From assembly GCA_050292425.1 (NCBI GenBank), contig JBNKLP010000003.1, forward strand, positions 14,513 through 78,512: a stretch of DNA of 64,000 nt, given 5' to 3'. Source of the stretch: UBA583 sp050292425. GTDB lineage: Archaea; Nanobdellota; Nanobdellia; Woesearchaeales; UBA583. The notes under the pieces are model-generated. The model was not told the DNA's origin, searched no databases, and worked only from the letters and a program-made list of their open reading frames with translations. The translations under genes and the position numbers were made by a program. Of the stretch, positions 52,190-60,707 are shown in pieces (within the stretch, counting starts at the first letter, position 1; each line of letters opens with the position of its first letter).

Positions 52190-52753
52190 ATGAAAATGAA
52201 ATCATATTTAGTAAAGCCAGTACCTACTGAATTAGAACAAAGATTTGGTAAACTATTTGTTCATTCAGGGGCAGAAGAATTATCTCTTAAAGGTGGTGTT
52301 GATATGCATGAAAAAGCAGAGATAATGGATATCTTAATTCAAGATTCAATAACTAAAATTGAAGAATCTCAAGAAATATCTATGTTAACTCCTAATCAAG
52401 TCTTTTTGAATAAATATTGGAATTCAAGAAATTTATTTAGTTCTGATTTGTATGTAGACGCATCTTGTATTTCAAGTGATTTGCAAGAATTTGTTATTTT
52501 GACGGCATTTAATCAACTTAAAAATGCTCATGTGGATATTTGTTTGATCCAAGAGCGATATAAACAAGATAGAAAAGTTCAATTTTATGATGAGCCAGAT
52601 ATTTTTGCGATGTTAGGAAAAGAAGATATTAACCCACTTTCATATATTAATGATTTAAAATTCAGAGTTGAATTTATGGGAAAATCTAGAAACTTAGAGA
52701 GAAATGTTTTAAATTTAATAAGACAATCATCACATTTAAAATTATTGGGATAA
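52190..52753 (+). CDS. Hypothetical protein, 187 residues
   Basis: No family recognised. Soluble, helix-rich; begins MKMKSYLVKPVPTELEQRFGKLF, with IDLYVDASCISSDLQEF-like segments in the middle and a C-terminal LNLIRQSSHLKLLG helix. No signal peptide. It lies between the Lrp-type gene and elp3, opposite to both. Low-GC, Asn/Lys-rich composition, similar to the other orphans here. Confidence 0.5.
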   Translation: MKMKSYLVKPVPTELEQRFGKLFVHSGAEELSLKGGVDMHEKAEIMDILIQDSITKIEESQEISMLTPNQVFLNKYWNSRNLFSSDLYVDASCISSDLQEFVILTAFNQLKNAHVDICLIQERYKQDRKVQFYDEPDIFAMLGKEDINPLSYINDLKFRVEFMGKSRNLERNVLNLIRQSSHLKLLG

Positions 52754-52786
52754 AAAGGATAAATTATTAACAAATTGAAATAATCT

Positions 52787-54514
52787 TTATAATTTCTTTA
52801 CCATATAAGGTCCTTCCAATGAATACCCAAACTTAGCGTAGTACTCACGAACTCCAATTCCTGAAATGATACACATCTTCTCATAACCATTTTCCTTTGC
52901 GATATGCTCAGCTCTCTCAAGTAGCTTTCTACCCCAACCTTTATGCTGTACTTTCTCCTCTGAATTCTCACCAACTGATGCTGTCTGTCCATACACATGA
53001 AGCTCACGAATAAGAGCAGTCTTTGAATCAATCTCCTTCCTTAAACCAACCTGCGAAGGAAACCTAAGACGAATAAACCCAATCATCGTATCTTTTTCAT
53101 CAACAGCATCAATAAAATAATCAACTCCGCAAGAACTTTCATATTCCTCAAATTTCACTTCAAATTCGCCCATCTTCACGCCTTGCATTTGTCGAATACC
53201 AATTTCTCTGGCACGAATATCCTTGGATTCAATATTCTTCTCTTTCATATAATCTTCAACATACTGACGAAGATTGGAATTGGCAATTCCATCATTAACA
53301 AGTGTTGTTGGAATGTCCCTTTGAACTCTCATAACTCGAACATAACGAGGAAGTGTCTCATAAACATCTCCAATAATCTGCGCAGCAGTCTTAGTATCAA
53401 TTGGCTTGAACTTTCCCATCTCCCACATCTTATACAAAGGAGTTCCTTTAACAACAAGACAGGGATAAAACTTAAGCATGTCAGGTCTAAAAGCAGGCTT
53501 GGCAAACAAATCAATCAAAGACTGCTTGTCAATATCCAAATCTGAGGCAGGAAGTCCAAGCATCATGTGTGCATTAATCTTAAAACACATATCTTTCATA
53601 ATCTGAAATGCCTTTTTAATATCAGCTAAACTATGTCCTCTGTTGGTCTTTTTCAAGCACTCTTCATTAAGTGTCTGCACTCCAACCTCAAATCTGGTAC
53701 AACCATACTCTAAAGCTTCATTACAATGTTTCTCAAGTGCCCAATCAGGCTTTGTTTCAATGGTAAGTCCAATTGAGCGAATAATTCCTTTTGAATTTCT
53801 CTCAATTTCTGCCTTATAATCCTTCAATTTTTTTTCTTTCAACTTCAAAACCTTTGCTTTAACACTAGCAGCTCTCTTTACTGAACCAAACTCTTCTTTA
53901 ACTTCAAAAAATTCATTAAATTTAGAATAATCTATCTGTTTCTTTCCATTTTTCAAAATAACAAACATTTCACCAAAATCATTAATTGCCTTGTAAACAT
54001 AATTCACAAAAGAATCTCTATATTCTCTCTCCAAACTAGGAAAAGTTCCTCCCATGAATATAAGCTCGATTTTGTCAGGAACATGTCCGTTTATAACATA
54101 ATGTTCAAGCCTGTTAAAAATCTGCAAATATGGGTCATAATCATTCCTAATTGCTCTAAGAGCAGCAGGTTCTTGTCCAGTATAAGATTGTGGTGTGTCT
54201 CCAAACTCACTTCCAGGACCTCCTGGACAATAAATGCACTTTCCATGAGGACAAGAATGAGGCTTTGCAAAAAGAGCAACAACAGTAACTCCAGAAAGCT
54301 CCCTAATAGGTTTAATATTCAAAATAGAAATAATATCATTCCTTTGTTTATCATTACTATATGCAATAATTTCAGGATTCTTTACTACTCTTTTAATAGA
54401 ATGCTTCTTTGCCAAAGTAATTTTAAGTTGGTTCTGCTTGGTCTTAGTAGCATAATTCCCACTTAAAAGTTCTTCAATTAACTCTTCAAAAAACACATTC
54501 TCTTTGGTTTTCAT
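52787..54514 (-). CDS. elp3: Elp3, tRNA-modifying radical SAM/acetyltransferase
   Basis: The 575-residue protein starts at the ATG 54514 (MKTKENVFFEELIEELL); the 15 bp before it, although open, start with TTG. A radical SAM core has the CPHGKCIYCPGGPG motif (three Cys spaced C-x4-C-x2-C), a middle region with LIFMGGTFPS and SIGLTIETKPDW, and a C-terminal GNAT domain (RELHVYGQTA, GWGRKLLERAEHIAKENG, REYYAKFGY). It makes the cm5U-type modification at the tRNA wobble position. It stands alone; archaea lack the other Elongator subunits. Confidence 0.97.
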   Translation of the reverse strand: MKTKENVFFEELIEELLSGNYATKTKQNQLKITLAKKHSIKRVVKNPEIIAYSNDKQRNDIISILNIKPIRELSGVTVVALFAKPHSCPHGKCIYCPGGPGSEFGDTPQSYTGQEPAALRAIRNDYDPYLQIFNRLEHYVINGHVPDKIELIFMGGTFPSLEREYRDSFVNYVYKAINDFGEMFVILKNGKKQIDYSKFNEFFEVKEEFGSVKRAASVKAKVLKLKEKKLKDYKAEIERNSKGIIRSIGLTIETKPDWALEKHCNEALEYGCTRFEVGVQTLNEECLKKTNRGHSLADIKKAFQIMKDMCFKINAHMMLGLPASDLDIDKQSLIDLFAKPAFRPDMLKFYPCLVVKGTPLYKMWEMGKFKPIDTKTAAQIIGDVYETLPRYVRVMRVQRDIPTTLVNDGIANSNLRQYVEDYMKEKNIESKDIRAREIGIRQMQGVKMGEFEVKFEEYESSCGVDYFIDAVDEKDTMIGFIRLRFPSQVGLRKEIDSKTALIRELHVYGQTASVGENSEEKVQHKGWGRKLLERAEHIAKENGYEKMCIISGIGVREYYAKFGYSLEGPYMVKKL

Positions 54515-54537
54515 AAAAATAACAAACAAACTCCTAT

Positions 54538-54852
54538 TTAAAACTCTTCTTCAACTTTTTTTAGATATTTCTCCAAATCCTTGTAATTCTTACTTCTATC
54601 TAAAATAAACAAAATTTTAACAAATGGTCTTTCTATTGTATAAACAATTCTTAATTCTTTGCTTGTTGTTGTAAACCTAATTCTAAGTAAATTGTATTTT
54701 TCAAGAAATAAACTTTTATTCCTTTTAGGATTAATTTTTAATAGATCCAACTTATAATTTAACTTATCAATTTCATTATTCTTTAAATTTAACTCTTCCA
54801 ATTGAGATAAGAACAATTCAGTAGGTTTTAGCTTAAACTCTTCTATTGGCAT
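54538..54852 (-). CDS. RelE/ParE-like toxin
   Basis: The 104-residue protein has the RelE/ParE fold layout: an N-terminal helical hairpin (about 10-45), strands around LLRIRFTTTSKELRIVYTIE and VKILFILDRSK, then a C-terminal helix (YKDLEKYLKK). RelE toxins cut mRNA in the ribosome; ParE types hit gyrase. The active residues are not clear enough to say which. It overlaps the antitoxin gene by 20 bp and is cotranscribed with it. Confidence 0.68.
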   Translation of the reverse strand: MPIEEFKLKPTELFLSQLEELNLKNNEIDKLNYKLDLLKINPKRNKSLFLEKYNLLRIRFTTTSKELRIVYTIERPFVKILFILDRSKNYKDLEKYLKKVEEEF

Positions 54853-55099
54853 TCTTTTTTCTTCTTAATACATCTTTTATGTCTTCTTCAGTTCCATACA
54901 AATTCTTTTTGTCTGAAATTTTCTCAATTCTCTGAGTAAGTTCTAATTCTTTTGAAGTTAATTTATTTTCCTCAAATACTTTTTCTCTAATCATTTCTCT
55001 GATAAAATCTTGTATATTTTCATATCCTAATTCTTCAGCATATGTTTTTGCACCAGTGAAAAGTTTTTCATTCATTCTAAGATTTAATTGAATAGTCAT
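54833..55099 (-). CDS. Ribbon-helix-helix antitoxin
   Basis: The 88-residue protein has an N-terminal beta strand (MTIQLNLRMNEKL) and the helix pair TGAKTYAEELGYENIQDFIREMIREKVF, the ribbon-helix-helix DNA-binding pattern, followed by a charged tail that would wrap the toxin. It precedes the toxin by a 20-bp overlap, the usual antitoxin-first order. Autoregulation at its own promoter is expected; a short repeat of ATTATTTAA occurs at 55100-55125. Confidence 0.72.
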   Translation of the reverse strand: MTIQLNLRMNEKLFTGAKTYAEELGYENIQDFIREMIREKVFEENKLTSKELELTQRIEKISDKKNLYGTEEDIKDVLRRKKNANRRV

Positions 55100-55146
55100 A
55101 ATATTATTTAATATTATTTAATATTAATAAATGTTTCGTTTCTAAT

Positions 55147-55500
55147 CTATACTTCTTCAAACTCAATTGCAATAACTCCGTATTTTCTCTCCTTTTCAGG
55201 ACTGTAATACTTGTACTTATCCAAAACAAACTTTTCAACTGGACAACCTTTTGGATATCCAAAATCTTCTAGGGAATACATGCTAAAAACTTCCTTGAAA
55301 GTCTTGAATCTGTGAATTCCTATGACTCTTACCTTCATTCTTCTCTCAATTTCAGGAAGCTTTGCAAACTCAATAATATCACCATATTTCAATTGAGCCT
55401 TCTTAAAATTATTCAATCTAAGTTCAATCTTCTTTTTTCCTTTTACAATTCTTTTGTAATTTTCAGGTGAAAGTTTGAAATGATAAGTATTATTATGCAT
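55147..55500 (-). CDS. ASCH-domain protein
   Basis: The 117-residue protein has the ASCH/PUA-like fold: FKLSPENYKRIVKGKKKIELRLNNFKK near the start (the basic-acidic K..E.R signature), then YGDIIEFAKLPEIERRMKVRVIGIHRF and an EKFVLDKYKYYSPEKE segment. ASCH domains bind RNA in transcription or translation regulation; some are ribonucleases or modified-nucleotide handlers. Its neighbours are a toxin pair and an orphan gene. Function is otherwise open. Confidence 0.82.
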   Translation of the reverse strand: MHNNTYHFKLSPENYKRIVKGKKKIELRLNNFKKAQLKYGDIIEFAKLPEIERRMKVRVIGIHRFKTFKEVFSMYSLEDFGYPKGCPVEKFVLDKYKYYSPEKERKYGVIAIEFEEV

Positions 55501-55611
55501 ATTATTTATCTGTTGTTTTTGTAATATATAAAATTAATTCTTTAAAATTTGTAAAAAATCTAATTTTTTTTACAAATATATTTATTAATAATCAACAATT
55601 ATACACTTTAA

Positions 55612-56178
55612 ATGGGAATTCCTATAGACTGTAATATTGATTTACCTCTTAGATCATCAAGAATTCAAAAAACAGCATTTGAAAGATTAAATTATGAAAT
55701 TGGTCACTTTAGAAAACTGATTTCATTAAGATCCGGAATAATAAAAGATATGTTTTTTCCTCAATTTCCTTCATATCCACTTTTTGAACTAAATCCTATG
55801 AGTTTGGATTACAATGTAATTACAGCATTAAATGCAAATGAAAACAATACTTCTGAGATAATAAATTCAAATTCTCAACTTGAACTTTTATTTTCGTTTG
55901 ATTTTGTTCCTCAAGTTCATTTTTCTATGATGGAAAATAATTTTCCTATTAGACACATTGATTCTTATTGTCATGGTCAAATATTGAGAATTGCTGTAGG
56001 TCTTGGTTCTTATCCTATAATTTATGATGGTAAGAATCTAAAAATTGGAGGTATTGAACTTGCTTCAATGTATCTAAAAACAACCAAATCAATTCAAAGA
56101 AGTATTAAATCATTTGGAATAATTCATGATTCAGATATAAGTGAATTAAAAAAACTCAGAAGAACTTTAGTTTGTTAG
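55612..56178 (+). CDS. Hypothetical protein, 188 residues
   Basis: No family recognised. It starts MGIPIDCNIDLPLRSSRIQKTAFERL and ends in a basic helix (ISELKKLRRTLVC). No signal peptide or clear membrane segment. Its stop lies 2 bp from that of the opposing Nudix gene. Its composition (Asn, Ile, Ser) resembles the other orphans of the window. Confidence 0.5.
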   Translation: MGIPIDCNIDLPLRSSRIQKTAFERLNYEIGHFRKLISLRSGIIKDMFFPQFPSYPLFELNPMSLDYNVITALNANENNTSEIINSNSQLELLFSFDFVPQVHFSMMENNFPIRHIDSYCHGQILRIAVGLGSYPIIYDGKNLKIGGIELASMYLKTTKSIQRSIKSFGIIHDSDISELKKLRRTLVC

Positions 56179-56180
56179 AA

Positions 56181-56618
56181 TTAAACATTTTTTGAAAAAT
56201 CAATATTGAACCTATCATCAGAAAACAGCAAAATGCTCTCAAACTCAAGATTTCCTCTTGGAAACTCTTCAGGATATTGTTTGTGATAGTCTTTTGACTT
56301 GTAATAAGCCTCACCTTCTCCCCCAACAACTCCTTCAGGAAGTCTTTCGTCAAGAAAATACTTCATCACATAAACCTTTCCACCAATCCCATCTATAAAC
56401 TCGCCCTGTAAAATTAATTCACTTTCATCTAAATCTAATCCTAATTCCTCTTTAATCTCTCTAATGGCTGCTTGTTTAATACTTTCTCCTTTCTCAAGCT
56501 TTCCTCCCCATCCAACTAATTTATCATGAATCCACTTCATGTGTGGTCTGTCTTTCTTCAGATAATACACCTCATCAGTATTCCTGTCGATAAGATAAAC
56601 AACAACAAACTCTTGCAT
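56181..56618 (-). CDS. Nudix hydrolase
   Basis: The 145-residue protein has a complete Nudix box at 39-61 (G-x5-E-x7-REUxEExGU with Glu45, Arg53, Glu54, Glu57, Glu58). The N-terminal strand VVVYLIDRNTDEVYYLKKDRPHMKW and the box placement are like MTH1-type 8-oxo-dGTP hydrolases, but substrate cannot be told. Such enzymes clean nucleotide pools of damaged or signalling nucleotides. It converges with the orphan gene at 55612. Confidence 0.92.
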   Translation of the reverse strand: MQEFVVVYLIDRNTDEVYYLKKDRPHMKWIHDKLVGWGGKLEKGESIKQAAIREIKEELGLDLDESELILQGEFIDGIGGKVYVMKYFLDERLPEGVVGGEGEAYYKSKDYHKQYPEEFPRGNLEFESILLFSDDRFNIDFSKNV

Positions 56619-56722
56619 AGTAAGATTAGAACTTAATTATTAATAAACTTATCAGAAAAAAAATAAGCTTAAATAAGCTAAATAAAAATTAGAAACTTTT
56701 AAAAGTGAATGTGAAGTAAACT

Positions 56723-57034
56723 TCAAATTAACTTAATCTCAATGTTCAAACCACTAGGGATCTGAATCTTCATGATCATTCTCAAAACTCTTTCGTTGAT
56801 TTCAATATCCATCAACCTTTTGTGAATTCTCATTTGGTATCTCTCAAATGATGCTTTACCCTCACCATCTGGAGACTTTCTTGTTGTGATTTTCAATTTT
56901 TTAGTTGGCATCGGAATAGGTCCAACAAGACCAACACCTAGCTTTTCAGTAATTGACTTAACTTCATCAATAAACTCATTAATTCTGTTAATATCATCAC
57001 CAACTAGTTTAATTCTTGCTTTTGACATTTTCAA
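56723..57034 (-). CDS. rps10: Small ribosomal subunit protein uS10
   Basis: The 103-residue protein has the archaeal uS10 pattern: MSKARIKLVGDDINRINEFIDEVKSIT, GVGLVGPIPMPTKKLKITTRKSPDGEG, and ERYQMRIHKRLMDIEINERVLRMIMKIQIPSGLNIEIKL. It sits 17 bp after EF-1alpha on the same strand, the classical tuf-rps10 pair of archaea. Confidence 0.98.
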   Translation of the reverse strand: MKMSKARIKLVGDDINRINEFIDEVKSITEKLGVGLVGPIPMPTKKLKITTRKSPDGEGKASFERYQMRIHKRLMDIEINERVLRMIMKIQIPSGLNIEIKLI

Positions 57035-57051
57035 AAAATGAAAGGCTAAAT

Positions 57052-58323
57052 TTAGAATTTAAGCTCTTTCTTAACTACATCAATACACTGACCTGCAGCA
57101 ACTGTCTTACCAGAATCTCTGATAGCAAATCTTGCAAGCTGTGGGATGTCATCTCTCTTCTCAACAACTACTGCCTTAAGAGGAACAAATTTAACAATAG
57201 CACCATCTCCGTTTCTGATGAAATCAGGATGGTCTTCCTGAGTTGGAGCAACCTTCTTAACAATCTCAGTAATTCTACATGAAACCTGAGCAGTGTGGAT
57301 GTGGAAAACTGGAGAGTAACCAACTGTGATAACACTAGGGTGGTTTAGAACAAAAATCTGTCCTGTAAACTCACTAGCCAGAGTTGGAGGAGAATCAGGT
57401 GTACCAATAACATCTCCTTTTGCAATATCTCCCTTGTTGTATCCCTTAACTGAGAAACCAACGTTGAAACCTGGAAGAGCTTCGGAAACTTTTTCATGGT
57501 GCATTTCTACATCCTTAATCTCTCCAGCAAGACCAGTTCCAGTCTTAGCAGGAACAGCAACACACTTAGTGTTTGGTCTTAAAATTCCAGTCTCAACTCT
57601 ACCTACAGGTACAAGACCGATTCCCTTAATTGCATAAACGTCCTGAATAGGAACTCTAAGAGGTAATGTTGTTGGCTTATCTGTTGTCTCAAAACCATTT
57701 AATAGGTCAAGAAGTGATCCGTCTTTCCACCATGGCATCTTATCTGAAGCTTTAACTACATTCTCTCCTAAAAGAGCTGCGATTGGAACATATCTAATTG
57801 ACTTGAAACCAAGTGAACCTGTTAATTTAGCTACTTCATCTTTAACTTCATTGAATCTAGCTTCAGAATATTCTCTCATATCCATCTTGTTAACAGCAAT
57901 AATCAACTGATCAATACCGAAAACTTTTGAAAGGTATGCATGCTCCTTTGACTGTTCATTAACACCATCAGTTGCAGCTACAACTAGAACAGCAGCATCA
58001 GCCTGTGATACTCCTGTAATCATGTTTTTAATAAAGTCTGCGTGACCTGGAGCATCAATAATTGTAAACTCGTACTTGTCTGACTCGAACTTCTTGTGTG
58101 AAAGATCGATTGTTACTCCTCTCTCTCTCTCTTCAGCTAGGTTGTCCATAACGTAAGCGAACTCGAATCCAGCCTTACCTGCCTCAGCAGCCTTTTCTTT
58201 TAACTTTCTCATTTCCTGCTCATCAATGTCACCTGCATCAAAAAGCAGCCTTCCTACTGTAGTTGACTTACCATGGTCTACGTGACCGATAAATACTACG
58301 TTAAAGTGTTCTTTCTTAGCCAT
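57052..58323 (-). CDS. tuf: Elongation factor 1-alpha
   Basis: The 423-residue protein starts at 58323 (MAKKEHFNVVFIGHVDHGKST). Motifs: P-loop GHVDHGKS, switch I region ERERGVTIDLSH, DAPGHADF and NKMD for GTP; then domains 2 and 3 with TLPLRVPIQDVYAIKGIGLVPVGRVETGI and NHPSVITVGYSPVFHIH. It carries aminoacyl-tRNA to the ribosome. The five residues before this Met would come from an upstream ATG, but this Met matches the family. It is followed by uS10. Confidence 0.98.
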   Translation of the reverse strand: MAKKEHFNVVFIGHVDHGKSTTVGRLLFDAGDIDEQEMRKLKEKAAEAGKAGFEFAYVMDNLAEERERGVTIDLSHKKFESDKYEFTIIDAPGHADFIKNMITGVSQADAAVLVVAATDGVNEQSKEHAYLSKVFGIDQLIIAVNKMDMREYSEARFNEVKDEVAKLTGSLGFKSIRYVPIAALLGENVVKASDKMPWWKDGSLLDLLNGFETTDKPTTLPLRVPIQDVYAIKGIGLVPVGRVETGILRPNTKCVAVPAKTGTGLAGEIKDVEMHHEKVSEALPGFNVGFSVKGYNKGDIAKGDVIGTPDSPPTLASEFTGQIFVLNHPSVITVGYSPVFHIHTAQVSCRITEIVKKVAPTQEDHPDFIRNGDGAIVKFVPLKAVVVEKRDDIPQLARFAIRDSGKTVAAGQCIDVVKKELKF

Positions 58324-58432
58324 TTTTATATATAACATACATAATATTGTATAGAAAAAAGTAACTGGGATTCGTTTATAAATATTGTGATATAATATCT
58401 GATTTCAAATTAAAAATCAACTTTCAATTCAT

Positions 58433-60610
58433 TTACACAATTGAACCAAGAACCTTTGAACCAACATATGAGAACAATATTATTCCAATTGCAACTACAA
58501 TTGAATACTTCACTAGCCCGCCCATCATCTTTTCTCCAATCTGGTACTTTGCATTAATAGGGTCCTCTCCATTCTCCAAACTATTTGTCATATAAACCAG
58601 AATAACAATAAGCATTACTATATAAATTCCAACTACGCTTTGGAAAAGATAAGTTGGAACACTCTCTCCTAAAAAATTATTAAAACTTTGACTAGCTCCA
58701 ATGTCTGATGATGCTAGCTTGTTTGTTGCTTTTGTCAAAGAACCCATAATCATTGTAACAAGTGAAACAATTGCAATAACAACTCCAGAAATAATTGGAG
58801 CTAGAAAATTTGCTTGTCCTTTCATTGAACCAAGACTCTCAGCAAGCAAATCCAGCATTCTCTCATTACTCATATGGATGTCACTCAAATACTTAGACAA
58901 ATCCAAAAGTGTTTTTGCAGTAATTTCAGGGCCCTTTTCGATTGCTCTAATAAGAATCTTCATACTACTCACAATCAAATCGCTAGGGTAGTCATTAATA
59001 GCTCCTTTATCCTCATCAAAAATTGCTGCTTCAATTGCCATACCATTAAACTTTACATTTGCATCAATCTTTGAAAAAAATTCACCTGCAACTGTTCCCT
59101 TCATTGTCTCAGCTACAACTCCGAAAGCAAGTTCTGCTGAAATACCCTCATTGATTCTATTACCAAGCTGGAAAGTTGCAGATGGAAACTGAACTTCAAG
59201 TTTTTTTGTCTTGTCACGAAGATGAATCAGATTTTTGTACTTGTTTCTTAAATAATATCCAAATCCAAATGCCAAACTCAAAGGAATAAATAAACTTAAA
59301 AGGCCAGGATAAACTCCATATGGTCCTAATATATAGACATTTCCATCACTGCCGTCTATTTCCTTATAATCCTGAAAATCTCCAAATGGACTATCGACTC
59401 CAAAAATGTTTGACAATGCAGTATCCAAAGTACTATCTATGCCTATATAATGAAACAAAATTGGACTGATTCCAATAAGAAAAAAAATAGAAAAGGCAAG
59501 TATTCCCGGAATTTTTGGAGATACAAAGAATTTCTTTCCTCCAAATTTAATTTCTGTTTTCTGCAAATTGGCATAATCTTTTAGATTTTTTGGAGGCTTT
59601 ATTGAATTCACAGAAGAAGGTCTGTTAAATAATATTGAAACTCCGAAATATCCCACCAAAACAGGAAACAAAACATCATACAAGATAAAAACTATGTCCA
59701 AAGTTGACTTTGGATCTCCAAAAGAAGCTGCAAGCGGTAAAATGATCAAACCCAAAATAGGCAGAACAATACCAATCATATTAAAAGTTGAAACCTTTCC
59801 TCTAAGCTCTTGGGCAAAGTGAAGCATTTTTTCATAATTTCCTTGCAGAATTGTGTCAAGCGCTTTATCAAGAAGAGAAATTCTTCTCAAATCCTCACTC
59901 TCATACAAAGAACTCTCAATAAGATAAATGGCTTCCAAAAACTCCAGATTTTCATCTCTCCATCCTTCCAGATAATCATCGAACGCTGCCTTGATTGTTG
60001 GATACTTTGCATTCTCCAATTCCCACATAATTCTCTTGAAGTCAAGTGACAGAGGAGGATTAAGATAACTTGCTGCAAAATTTACAGCAAGTTCAAAATT
60101 TGAATTAAATCTCATAAAGGCCACAATGTAAAAAACTGCAATAATCACCTGATCTGATGCTTTTGACCTTGCTCTTTTCATCATCATTGCAGGCATGTTC
60201 TGCATTACAAGATACGATCCAAGTCCTATAAGAACAAGTCCAAACCCTATGATTGTATTGAAAAGAAGAATAGAAATTCCAATAATTATCAAAACAAGCA
60301 AGGTAAACATTGATGCACTCACAACTCCATTCTCAGAACAATTAAGATGAGCCATATATAGTTGCTTTCTTACTTTGTCACGTGTTTTCTCATCAGCTTT
60401 AAGATTAACTATTTTTTCGCAGAAATTACAATATCTTTCATACCATGAAATGGAATTTGGCAAAGTTTCGAGTCTGAAATTTTCATAATCTGTTGATATA
60501 ATATCCTCATCAAGATTTTGGTTTTTTGATAAACTGTGAAGAGTCTTTTTGTCTAGTTTTTCTTTAAGTTTCTCTTCAAATTTTTTCATAAACAAATCTT
60601 TTTCATCCAT
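58433..60610 (-). CDS. Type IV pilus/archaellum-type platform protein (GspF/TadC-like, two domains)
   Basis: The 725-residue protein has a charged cytoplasmic N-terminus of about 110 residues and two copies of the T2SSF-like unit. First unit: ALASSDQVIIAVFYIVAFMRFNSNFELAVNFA (about 150-200), with membrane segments around 115-145 and 290-345. Second: KLEVQFPSATFQLGNRINEGISAELAFGVVAE (about 490-520), with segments near 385-405, 450-470, 615-640, 660-690 and 700-720. Such proteins anchor pilus assembly in the membrane. The ATPase partner is not in the window. It is divergent from the 520-residue secreted protein. Confidence 0.9.
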   Translation of the reverse strand: MDEKDLFMKKFEEKLKEKLDKKTLHSLSKNQNLDEDIISTDYENFRLETLPNSISWYERYCNFCEKIVNLKADEKTRDKVRKQLYMAHLNCSENGVVSASMFTLLVLIIIGISILLFNTIIGFGLVLIGLGSYLVMQNMPAMMMKRARSKASDQVIIAVFYIVAFMRFNSNFELAVNFAASYLNPPLSLDFKRIMWELENAKYPTIKAAFDDYLEGWRDENLEFLEAIYLIESSLYESEDLRRISLLDKALDTILQGNYEKMLHFAQELRGKVSTFNMIGIVLPILGLIILPLAASFGDPKSTLDIVFILYDVLFPVLVGYFGVSILFNRPSSVNSIKPPKNLKDYANLQKTEIKFGGKKFFVSPKIPGILAFSIFFLIGISPILFHYIGIDSTLDTALSNIFGVDSPFGDFQDYKEIDGSDGNVYILGPYGVYPGLLSLFIPLSLAFGFGYYLRNKYKNLIHLRDKTKKLEVQFPSATFQLGNRINEGISAELAFGVVAETMKGTVAGEFFSKIDANVKFNGMAIEAAIFDEDKGAINDYPSDLIVSSMKILIRAIEKGPEITAKTLLDLSKYLSDIHMSNERMLDLLAESLGSMKGQANFLAPIISGVVIAIVSLVTMIMGSLTKATNKLASSDIGASQSFNNFLGESVPTYLFQSVVGIYIVMLIVILVYMTNSLENGEDPINAKYQIGEKMMGGLVKYSIVVAIGIILFSYVGSKVLGSIV

Positions 60611-60707
60611 TAACCTATTAAATGTCTCAAAATCCTAAATTATAAAATTATAATACTATCCACAAGTTGTCACAATATAATATAAGATGTTATAATAGGT
60701 TTCAATT

